A DNA stretch of 10,713 bases from Cellulomonadaceae bacterium (lineage in GTDB: Bacteria; Actinomycetota; Actinomycetes; Actinomycetales; Cellulomonadaceae): contig JAITCS010000144.1 in NCBI GenBank assembly GCA_031282935.1, positions 1 through 10,713 of the forward strand. The letters run 5' to 3'. The notes below the pieces were generated by a model. It had not been told where the DNA came from and ran no database searches. It saw only the letters and a program-made list of their open reading frames with translations. Of this stretch, positions 1-5,531 are shown in pieces (position 1 is the stretch's first letter; each line of letters starts with the position of its first letter). A program made the translations under genes and the position numbers.

Positions 1-700
1 GGAAAAACTCTAGCGCCTGCGCTCTAGGCAGGTTCGCAGGGTCGAGGTCCTCGGCCTCCAACGCCGCGCCTTGGACAGCCGCCGCGATGTCGTGAATGTA
101 CGCCCCCCCGTAGCCACCCTCGGGGGTCGGCTCACCCCTAACGGCTGCGAGCAGCGACTCGGCGAACTTGTCAATCTGCCCGCCGTGATCGTTGAAGTAG
201 TATTCGCGGGTGACCTTGGCGCCGCTGGCCTCCAAAATGCGGGCCAGGGAATCGCCCACGGCCGCCCAGCGCACCCCGCCAATGTGGATGGGCCCGGTGG
301 GGTTGGCGCTGACAAACTCCAGGTTGATGTGCTTGCCAGCCTCGGAATCGTTGTGCCCGTAGGTTTTTCCGGTTTCGACGATGGCCTTGGCCAACTGCCC
401 GGCGGCGGCAGCCTCCAGGGTGATGTTCAGAAAGCCTGGGCCTGCGACCTCAACCTTAGCAACGCCCGGCACCGCGTTCAGATTGGCGGCGAGGGCGTCA
501 GCGAGAGCGCGCGGGTTGATCCCGGCTGGTTTGGCCAGTTGCAGGGCTATGTTGGTGGCCCAATCGCCGTGTTCGCGTTGCTTGGGGCGGGTTACGATGG
601 GGGCGGTCGGCACTTGGTCAGCCGACAGCGTGAGGTTGCCGTTTGCGATTTCGTTGCGCACAGCCTCGGCTATGGCTTGGGACAGGTCACCAGGGGTCAC
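1..700 (-). CDS. argS: Arginyl-tRNA synthetase, N-terminal part (cut by window edge)
   Basis: Class I aminoacyl-tRNA synthetase that charges tRNA-Arg with arginine, using ATP, in the cytoplasm. Only the first 233 residues are present; full-length ArgS is about 550-580 residues, and the rest lies left of position 1. Residues 1-100 look like the ArgS-specific N-terminal tRNA-binding domain, with REHGDWATN at 42-50 and GPGFLNI at 87-93. The class I signature follows: [11 protein letters not shown] at 132-142, where HIGG is the HIGH equivalent usual in Actinobacteria, then RWAAVGDS, then the conserved REYYFNDHG. The start chosen is GTG at 700, giving [10 protein letters not shown], because actinobacterial ArgS proteins begin with this kind of sequence. 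No good Shine-Dalgarno precedes it, but a TAGACT box does. An in-frame TTG at 709 is the alternative. argD lies about 200 bp upstream on the same strand. Confidence 0.95.
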   Translation of the reverse strand, partial: MTPGDLSQAIAEAVRNEIANGNLTLSADQVPTAPIVTRPKQREHGDWATNIALQLAKPAGINPRALADALAANLNAVPGVAKVEVAGPGFLNITLEAAAAGQLAKAIVETGKTYGHNDSEAGKHINLEFVSANPTGPIHIGGVRWAAVGDSLARILEASGAKVTREYYFNDHGGQIDKFAESLLAAVRGEPTPEGGYGGAYIHDIAAAVQGAALEAEDLDPANLPRAQALEFF

Positions 701-708
701 AAGGCCCA

Positions 709-714
709 AGTCTA
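709..714 (-). promoter_or_regulatory. argS: Candidate -10 box for a leaderless argS transcript
   Basis: The minus strand reads TAGACT eight bases before the GTG start of argS. It fits the actinobacterial TAnnnT -10 pattern and would place the transcript start at or next to the GTG. The lack of a visible Shine-Dalgarno agrees with a leaderless message. No convincing -35 box is seen at 16-18 bp, so the call rests on one short motif. Confidence 0.3.
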
Positions 715-830
715 GTGCCGATTCTGGGGCGCAAAGGCTGCGATTGCCGTAAAACGTGCGTGGCGGCGCGCTTTGACATGCGCCCTGCTAGGCCTGATGC
801 GGTTTCTATGCGGTAAAACGCTGCGAGAAA

Positions 831-863
831 GCAAAAGCTTTGCCAGCACTCCGAAGCGGTGCT
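831..863 (-). terminator. Weak hairpins downstream of argD, possible terminator
   Basis: In the roughly 200-bp gap between argD and argS, the minus strand downstream of the argD stop carries two small hairpins in a row. The first has AGCAC/GTGCT arms (859-863 with 845-849). The second has GCAAA/TTTGC arms around a 3-nt loop (831-843) and is followed by TTTCTC. The stems are short and the T-run is poor, so termination here is only possible. Nothing else in 701-899 looks like a gene. Confidence 0.25.
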
Positions 864-899
864 ACGAAAATAGCGCGGTTCTAGGTTGCTGCGGCGGTT

Positions 900-2258
900 C
901 TACGACACCGTTGCGAAGAAATCAATCGCCGCGTCAATATCGGCCGAGGTGATGATAAGCGCGGGCGCGCGGCGGATACTGTTCGCGTTGACCGCATTCA
1001 GAATAACCCCGGAGTCCATCCCGGCTCGCACCACTTCATCGGCATTCGGGGCGGCCAATTCGACGGCGAGCAGCAGCCCAGCCCCCCGCACGCCAGCAAT
1101 CGCTGGATTCCCGAGCGCCAGAATCCGCTCCCGCAGTTCCTGCCCCCGCTCGCGCGCGTTCTCCAGTAGGCCATCGCGCTCAATTACGTCCAAAACGGTC
1201 AACGCGGCCGCAGTGGTGACCGGGTTCCCGCCGAAAGTGGTGCCGTGTTGGCCTTTGCTCAGCAGCGAGGAAACCTCAGGCCCGAAAGTAATCACCGCCC
1301 CAATCGGCAGCCCGCCGCCCAGGCCCTTTGCTAACGTGACCACATCAGGGATAATTCCGCTGTCCGCGAAGGCGAACCAAGCGCCGATGCGGCCCACCCC
1401 CGTCTGAATCTCATCCACCACCAGCAAGGCCCCTGCTGCCTTGGTCAACTCCCGTGCCCGCTCCAAATAGCCTTCCGGCAGCGGGCGCACCCCTGCCTCA
1501 CCTTGGATCGGCTCCACGAACAGGGCTGCTACTGGCCCCCTCGCCGCCACGGCCTCTGGGGAGAACGCCTCTTGCAACGCGGCAAACGGGTCAAAATCGG
1601 GATCCCCACCATGGACGGCCAGGAACTCCACTGTGGCGGGCAGCGGGCTGAACGGCTCCCGGTACGCGGCCTTGTGCGTCAAGGAAAGAGCGCCCAACGT
1701 GCGCCCGTGGAAGGCGTTGGCGAGCGCCAACACTCGGGTGCGCGGAGTTTGCCCCTCGGCGACTGGCCCCTCATGCAGGCCGCCAGGACCGAGCCGACGC
1801 GAGAGCTTAATTGCCGCTTCGATGGCTTCTGTGCCAGAGTTGGCGAAAAACACTCGCGACCCCTCTGGCGCGCCGGAAATTTCCAGCAGGCGCTCAGCCA
1901 AGCGCACTTGCGGCTCGCTGGTGAAGAAGTTGGAGATTTGGCCTAAGGTGGCCACTTGCTCGGAAACCGCTGCGACGTAGTCGGGGTGGGCGTGCCCCAG
2001 CGCATTTACGGCTATGCCGCCCAGCATGTCAAGGTAGCGTTTGCCGTCTTGGTTCCAAACATACACGCCTTTGCCGTGGCTTAGCACTTCCAGTGGGGGG
2101 CCGAAAAGGTTTAGCAGGGCGTCGGCGTAGCGCTGCGTCCAGTGCTCCGAAATGGGGCGGATCTCAGTGTCGCCGTGCTCGGGTGTTTGGGTCAAACCCT
2201 CCGGGCTGGTTGCTGTTGCATCTGGTACGAATACTGCCGCTACCGCTTCTGCTGCCAT
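900..2258 (-). CDS. argD: Acetylornithine aminotransferase
   Basis: PLP-dependent class III aminotransferase that interconverts N-acetylglutamate semialdehyde and N-acetylornithine in arginine biosynthesis (cytoplasm). Over 452 residues the family landmarks are in order: GIAVNALGHAHP at 81-92; the phosphate-binding SGTEA at 141-145; FHGRTLGALSLT at 183-194; VDEIQTGVGR at 281-290, with Asp282 contacting the pyridine nitrogen; the Schiff-base lysine Lys311 in LAKGLGGGLPIGA; and TFGGNP at 341-346. ArgD is usually about 400 residues, so this protein has an extra N-terminal stretch of about 40 rather polar residues before SEHWTQRYADALLN. The ATG at 2258 has only a weak GGTGGG-like ribosome site. 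An in-frame TTG (Leu22) is an alternative start. The nearest gene downstream is argS rather than another arg biosynthesis gene. Class III enzymes overlap in specificity, so a related omega-transaminase is the main alternative. Confidence 0.87.
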   Translation of the reverse strand: MAAEAVAAVFVPDATATSPEGLTQTPEHGDTEIRPISEHWTQRYADALLNLFGPPLEVLSHGKGVYVWNQDGKRYLDMLGGIAVNALGHAHPDYVAAVSEQVATLGQISNFFTSEPQVRLAERLLEISGAPEGSRVFFANSGTEAIEAAIKLSRRLGPGGLHEGPVAEGQTPRTRVLALANAFHGRTLGALSLTHKAAYREPFSPLPATVEFLAVHGGDPDFDPFAALQEAFSPEAVAARGPVAALFVEPIQGEAGVRPLPEGYLERARELTKAAGALLVVDEIQTGVGRIGAWFAFADSGIIPDVVTLAKGLGGGLPIGAVITFGPEVSSLLSKGQHGTTFGGNPVTTAAALTVLDVIERDGLLENARERGQELRERILALGNPAIAGVRGAGLLLAVELAAPNADEVVRAGMDSGVILNAVNANSIRRAPALIITSADIDAAIDFFATVS

Positions 2259-2294
2259 TGGCCCACCATAGCGGAGCTTGCGCGGTGAAACGCG

Positions 2295-2357
2295 GATTTG
2301 ACGTTACGCAAAGCTGATTTGACGCATCGGAAAACGGATTTGACGCTGCGGAATGTG
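2295..2357. repeat. Three direct repeats, 21-bp period, upstream of argD
   Basis: GATTTGACG occurs at 2295, 2316 and 2337, exactly 21 bp apart; on the minus strand it reads CGTCAAATC. The remaining 12 bp of each unit are only loosely conserved. The copies lie about 37-87 bp upstream of the argD start, where operators or activator sites would be. The 21-bp spacing puts all three on the same face of the helix. They could be binding sites for an argD regulator, or merely a degenerate minisatellite. They do not resemble the palindromic ArgR box. Confidence 0.75.
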
Positions 2358-2447
2358 GAAGTTGCATGGATATGCGGAAGCTGCGCAGATATGCGGAAGC
2401 TGCGCGGATAAGCGGAAGCAGTGCGGATAAGCGGCAGTGGCGAAAAC
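2353..2447. repeat. Tandem array of 19-bp units (four clear, a fifth decayed)
   Basis: Units start at 2353, 2372, 2391 and 2410, each 19 bp. Units 2 and 3 differ at a single base (consensus ATGCGGAAGCTGCGCGGAT). Units 1 and 4 differ from this consensus at about four positions, and a fifth copy from 2429 decays after about 10 bases. The array adjoins the 21-bp repeats and shares a GCGGAA-like core with them. A 19-bp period is not a multiple of three, which argues against coding. There is no spacer between units, so this is not a CRISPR. Confidence 0.85.
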
Positions 2448-2457
2448 GCGAATCGCC

Positions 2458-2487
2458 CCCGCGTTGCCTCTTTTGGAACAACGCGGG
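2458..2487 (-). terminator. Perfect 9-bp hairpin downstream of the surface-protein gene
   Basis: Arms CCCGCGTTG (2458-2466) and CAACGCGGG (2479-2487) are perfect inverted repeats around a 12-nt loop. The hairpin sits 48 nt past the stop of the gene ending at 2535, and before the repeat arrays and argD. No T-run follows directly on the minus strand, though a TTTT comes about 12 nt later. It is a reasonable factor-assisted or GC-type terminator, but could also belong to the argD upstream region. Confidence 0.45.
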
Positions 2488-2534
2488 AGCGAATCAAACA
2501 ACTAATTACAACCTAAATTGCATTGTAAGCAATA

Positions 2535-3206
2535 TTAAGCCATTTCAGCGCGACGACGCTTGCTGCCAACTACGATTGCAGCGCCAGCGCCAACCATCAA
2601 CACAGCGCCAATACCGTAAAGGGTGTACTCGGCACCAGTGGTTGGGTGGCCGCCACCAACGGTGGACTCTTCACCCTCATCGCCGCCGACACCCTGGTTG
2701 AGATCCTGGTCATCTCCGCCGTCGTAGCCATCCTCGATGTCTTCGCCTTCGTTACCGCCCTGGTTACCCTGGCCCTGGCCGCCATCTTGACCCTGACCTT
2801 GGCCACCGCCCTGGCCGCCGCCGCCCTGGGTTGGCGGAGTGGTTGCCGGAGGTGCCGGTGTGGTTGCAGGAGGCGGAGGAGTCACGACGGTACCGCCGCC
2901 ACCACCCCAGGCGCCACCGCCACCACCAGCGCCGCCACCGGCGCCCCCGTCACCGGGGCCCGGTACGGGGGGTGCAGGAGGTGCAGGCGGCTCAGGAGCT
3001 ACCCGGCAATCCCAACCATAATGGCCCTGTGCGCCCGGCGGGTAATTAGGTACAACCCATACCCACTGCCAGCTAAAACCGGCTGGGCAGCTATAAGCAG
3101 GCGGCTGGCTTCCCGCAGGTGGCTGGCTGGCACTGGCTACCGTAGGCGCCAACGCCAAAGCACCCGCAATAAAAGCGGCTGACAAGAGCCGCAGACTTTT
3201 CTTCAA
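2535..3206 (-). CDS. Secreted Pro/Gly-rich protein with a sortase-like C-terminus (HPTTG)
   Basis: A 223-residue exported protein of unknown role. The start is TTG at 3206, preceded at eight bases by a strong GGAGGA ribosome site. Residues 1-27 form a classical signal peptide (MKKSLRLL, a hydrophobic core, then a likely signal-peptidase site after ASA). Residues 28-70 are a short Trp/Tyr/Pro-rich segment with two cysteines (Cys40, Cys67) that could form a disulfide. Residues 71-150 are low complexity: PEPPAPPAPP, Gly runs, PPPPATTPAPPATTPP, then GQ repeats. Residues 151-181 are acidic. The end has a sorting-signal layout: HPTTG at 187-191, a hydrophobic helix at about 194-214, and a KRRR tail. 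The expected LPxTG has His in place of Leu, so either sortase anchoring with a variant motif or simple membrane anchoring is possible. No known family is recognised. A DUF4012 envelope protein gene lies upstream. Confidence 0.85.
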   Translation of the reverse strand: MKKSLRLLSAAFIAGALALAPTVASASQPPAGSQPPAYSCPAGFSWQWVWVVPNYPPGAQGHYGWDCRVAPEPPAPPAPPVPGPGDGGAGGGAGGGGGAWGGGGGTVVTPPPPATTPAPPATTPPTQGGGGQGGGQGQGQDGGQGQGNQGGNEGEDIEDGYDGGDDQDLNQGVGGDEGEESTVGGGHPTTGAEYTLYGIGAVLMVGAGAAIVVGSKRRRAEMA

Positions 3207-3331
3207 GGTTCCTCCTTGGACAACAACATAAGAGAGGCCTAAAGACCCCCCATCCCGTACTTAATGGGTAATACAAATGCGACCCTAACCAGCAATCCAC
3301 ACCCCGCGCAACCGCGACACGCCTGCTGGAA

Positions 3332-3360
3332 AATATCGTTATCTTTTTGTTACATTTCAA
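3332..3360 (-). promoter_or_regulatory. Candidate promoter of the surface-protein gene
   Basis: On the minus strand TTGAAA (3360-3355), a 17-bp spacer and GATATT (3337-3332) form a sigma-70-type pair. It lies in the AT-rich patch of the gap between the strong hairpin and the TTG start. This would give a leader of about 120 nt. The leader holds a possible ACCCAT/ATGGGG pairing near 3243-3267, but no riboswitch class that I recognise. Confidence 0.45.
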
Positions 3361-3418
3361 CACTATTTGGGCGTAGAACAAATCACATAATGTCAAACAA
3401 AAACGATTTCAGATATGC

Positions 3419-3471
3419 CAATAACGGACATACCGCCCGCATAAGCGATATGGGCGGTATGTCCGTTATTG
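3419..3471 (-). terminator. Perfect 20-bp-stem hairpin after the DUF4012 gene
   Basis: Arms at 3419-3438 (beginning CAATAACGGACATACC) and 3452-3471 are exact reverse complements over 20 bp, around a 13-nt loop. The structure starts 8 nt after the stop codon of the DUF4012 gene, so transcription termination is the natural role. It also separates that gene from the promoter of the surface-protein gene. The stem is longer than most bacterial terminators and no T-run follows at once on the minus strand; a T5 run comes about 14 nt later. Confidence 0.7.
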
Positions 3472-3479
3472 ACTAGGGA

Positions 3480-5354
3480 CTAAGAACGAGCGAGCGGGGT
3501 CTGCCGCACCAGAATAGGGCCGGGCTGATTCCGCCCCGAGGCGACCTCGAAGGAGGCCGAAACCGTCTCCCCCGGCTGAATGTACGCGTACGACGCCGCG
3601 ACAATCATGTCGTTGTAAGGGTTCTGCGCCACCGAAATCTCGCCACCCGTCGAATCATGCACCGACCGAATCGCACCGCCCGTCGGCGAGGAGAAATAGA
3701 CATTCACCCCGATGGTGCCTTCTGCCGGACTACCGCCCAACACATAAGAGGGCAGGCTACTCACGGCGGCCGGGTCAAGAGTGTTTGTCAAAGACACATT
3801 TACAGTGAAAGTTTGCGAACCGTCAGCGCGAGTCTCAACGTCAGTAACCTCAATCTGCTTGTCAAGATAATAACCGAGCTTAGTTGCGTAGAAAGTGTTC
3901 ACGAATACCCCAACCACCGGCGAAAGCTCGGTGGAGCCCACAGTGGCGTAAGCGCTGCCGCGCCACTGGCCTGAGATAATCGTGCCCTCGATCAGAGCCT
4001 GCTCCTGTGGCACCGCCGACCAAACCATGACACGCCCCTCGGCGGCCGCATCAATAAACACATCCACCAATCTTGAGGCGTCCACATTGCCATCCATCAG
4101 GCGCTCGAAAACTGCCCGCGCGGCCTGCGCGAACACCTCATCTTGCACTCGCGGCCTCGCAAAGCGGGAATACACCTCGCTCAACAAGAAACTGGCTGTA
4201 TTAGAACCCGTCAAAGTGATGGACTCAACTGGCGTAGGAACACCCAGCACCTCACTGGCGTCAAAATCGAACGTAACCGGGCCAGTAACCTCAACAATGG
4301 ACTGGAGAACCACCGGATCGAGCGCAACCGCGCCCTGCATCTCGGAACCCTGCGCCTGCCCCCACATCTGAGTTGCCAAAGTCGCCGACCTTGGGAAATC
4401 TGGTGTCAAAGTCGCATTAGCGAGCAAAGCACCCAAAGGCCGCCCGAAAATCTCCGACTCCTGCTGATAAATCGGTAAGTCAAAAGGCCCAACCTCCATG
4501 CCGTCAATGGTCTCGCCAAACTCTATCGCCCCGTTGTCGGCCGTAATCTCAACCACAGTACCGATGTGCCCACCGCCAGGCCGAGGCTCCGCCACGTTCT
4601 GTGCCAACAACAACCAACTACGCGGCCCATCAACCCCCAACAAACCGGGGATCAACTCGACCGCACGCACTGCCGTGGCCGTAGTGCCCCGTGCTTGCAC
4701 CAACTGGGTCTGCAAAGAATTAGCGGCCTGCGCGAGCGGTGCAATCAACCCAGCCCGATTCACGCGGGACAACGCCTCAATGCTGGAGCCGACCGCGTAA
4801 TCCGCGGCCACCACATCAGCCTTGACATCCTGAATGGGGGCCAAGTCAATCCGCCCATCAACAGGTGCCAACGTAGCCGGGGTGACCGCCTGCACCGCCG
4901 ACGCCATACGCGGCAACACGTCAAGCGCAAGACGATCCACGGTCTCCGAAATCGTGCGCAGCGCCACCAAATCGTCACCAAAAAAAGGCAGGTGCCCAGC
5001 CACCGACCACAACGGGCCAGCCGTAGCCGAACGCGCGGTGCGGGTATGAGCCTGCAAGGTGGCTAACTGCTCATCGGCGCCCTCAGGATCAGTGCGCAAC
5101 TGCGCTTCCAACCCCGGCAGCAGTTTCTGAGCCTCCAACAATGCCCCCTGGGCGCGCCAGGCACCGTAGGCGAGCAGCCCAGCCACCGCCATGAATATCG
5201 CCAAAACGCCACCCACAAGGCCCCAAATGGCCCGGCGATGGCGGCGACGCACCGACTCAGGAATACTCGGAGCCGGGCGATGAAGTTGCGCCCGCGCTGG
5301 CCGTACCGGAGTATCCACGTTTGACCAACTGCTACCCCAACCGTCATGCGACAT
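3480..5354 (-). CDS. DUF4012 domain membrane-anchored envelope protein
   Basis: A 624-residue protein of the DUF4012 family, whose molecular function is not established; members are cell-envelope proteins common in Actinobacteria. The start is ATG at 5354, eight bases after a perfect AGGAGG. The reading frame opens 48 codons earlier, but those codons lack a ribosome site and read as low complexity. Residues 1-40 are cytoplasmic and end in a basic patch (RRRHRR). A single membrane helix covers about 42-64 (IWGLVGGVLAIFMAVAGLLAY). An alpha-helical region follows to about 230. The DUF4012 hallmark starts near 233: ELIPGLLGVDGPRSWLLLAQN, then EPRPGGGHIG at 256-265. The remainder, exposed outside the membrane, is rich in beta-type segments, and its last ~100 residues look like an Ig-like domain. 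A 20-bp hairpin follows the stop. The gene probably forms its own unit, since ligD ends 177 bp upstream. Confidence 0.88.
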   Translation of the reverse strand: MSHDGWGSSWSNVDTPVRPARAQLHRPAPSIPESVRRRHRRAIWGLVGGVLAIFMAVAGLLAYGAWRAQGALLEAQKLLPGLEAQLRTDPEGADEQLATLQAHTRTARSATAGPLWSVAGHLPFFGDDLVALRTISETVDRLALDVLPRMASAVQAVTPATLAPVDGRIDLAPIQDVKADVVAADYAVGSSIEALSRVNRAGLIAPLAQAANSLQTQLVQARGTTATAVRAVELIPGLLGVDGPRSWLLLAQNVAEPRPGGGHIGTVVEITADNGAIEFGETIDGMEVGPFDLPIYQQESEIFGRPLGALLANATLTPDFPRSATLATQMWGQAQGSEMQGAVALDPVVLQSIVEVTGPVTFDFDASEVLGVPTPVESITLTGSNTASFLLSEVYSRFARPRVQDEVFAQAARAVFERLMDGNVDASRLVDVFIDAAAEGRVMVWSAVPQEQALIEGTIISGQWRGSAYATVGSTELSPVVGVFVNTFYATKLGYYLDKQIEVTDVETRADGSQTFTVNVSLTNTLDPAAVSSLPSYVLGGSPAEGTIGVNVYFSSPTGGAIRSVHDSTGGEISVAQNPYNDMIVAASYAYIQPGETVSASFEVASGRNQPGPILVRQTPLARS

Positions 5355-5367
5355 CCCAGAGCCTCCT

Positions 5368-5487
5368 ATGCCTGAACACGATTTACCGCTGGATAGTAGT
5401 GTGGCAAACGCGCTTAGTGATTTGGGCTGCGACGCACGCGCTGGCGTGAATCCGGCGGAAAAGTTGTTTGCTGATGCGCTTGGGTAG
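5368..5487 (+). CDS. Possible 39-aa small ORF in the DUF4012-ligD gap
   Basis: An ATG-to-TAG frame on the plus strand encodes 39 residues starting MPEHDLPLDSSVANALSDLG and ending KLFADALG. It has a balanced, soluble, amphipathic composition unlike the low-complexity opposite frame. Its ATG lies 13 bp from the divergent start of the DUF4012 gene and overlaps that gene's ribosome site region. No Shine-Dalgarno or clear -10 box is visible upstream, so expression is doubtful. The only argument for it is that the translation looks protein-like. Apart from this frame, 5355-5531 shows no gene. Confidence 0.2.
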   Translation: MPEHDLPLDSSVANALSDLGCDARAGVNPAEKLFADALG

Positions 5488-5531
5488 GTTTTGCTCACGG
5501 TTGGATTGGTTTTGTGCGCGCTTGGTGCGAT

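Noticed and set aside
71..715. Long plus-strand open frame (214 codons) opposite argS
   Set aside because: It is the shadow of argS in GC-rich DNA; the minus strand gives a clear ArgS protein with HIGG and RWAAVGDS.
2353..2447. CRISPR array
   Set aside because: Units of 19 bp lie directly end to end with no spacers, and no cas genes are near.
2240..2497. Minus-strand frame with seven-residue repeats (VKSVFRC, VKSALRN, VKSAFHR) across the repeat arrays
   Set aside because: The heptads are just the 21-bp DNA repeats read in frame. The adjoining array has a 19-bp period that breaks any frame, the frame overlaps the argD start, and there is no ribosome site.
2646..3182. Plus-strand frame of 178 codons opposite the surface protein
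   Set aside because: It arises from the GC-rich Pro/Gly repeats. The minus strand has the ribosome site, signal peptide and anchor layout.
3207..3331. Riboswitch in the long leader of the surface-protein gene
   Set aside because: There is a G-rich run and a possible short hairpin, but no conserved core of a riboswitch class I know, including the c-di-AMP type often found before actinobacterial cell-wall genes.
5355..5498. 48-residue N-terminal extension of the DUF4012 protein
   Set aside because: The perfect AGGAGG lies eight bases before ATG 5354, and the upstream residues are Ser/Ala-rich low complexity without a ribosome site.
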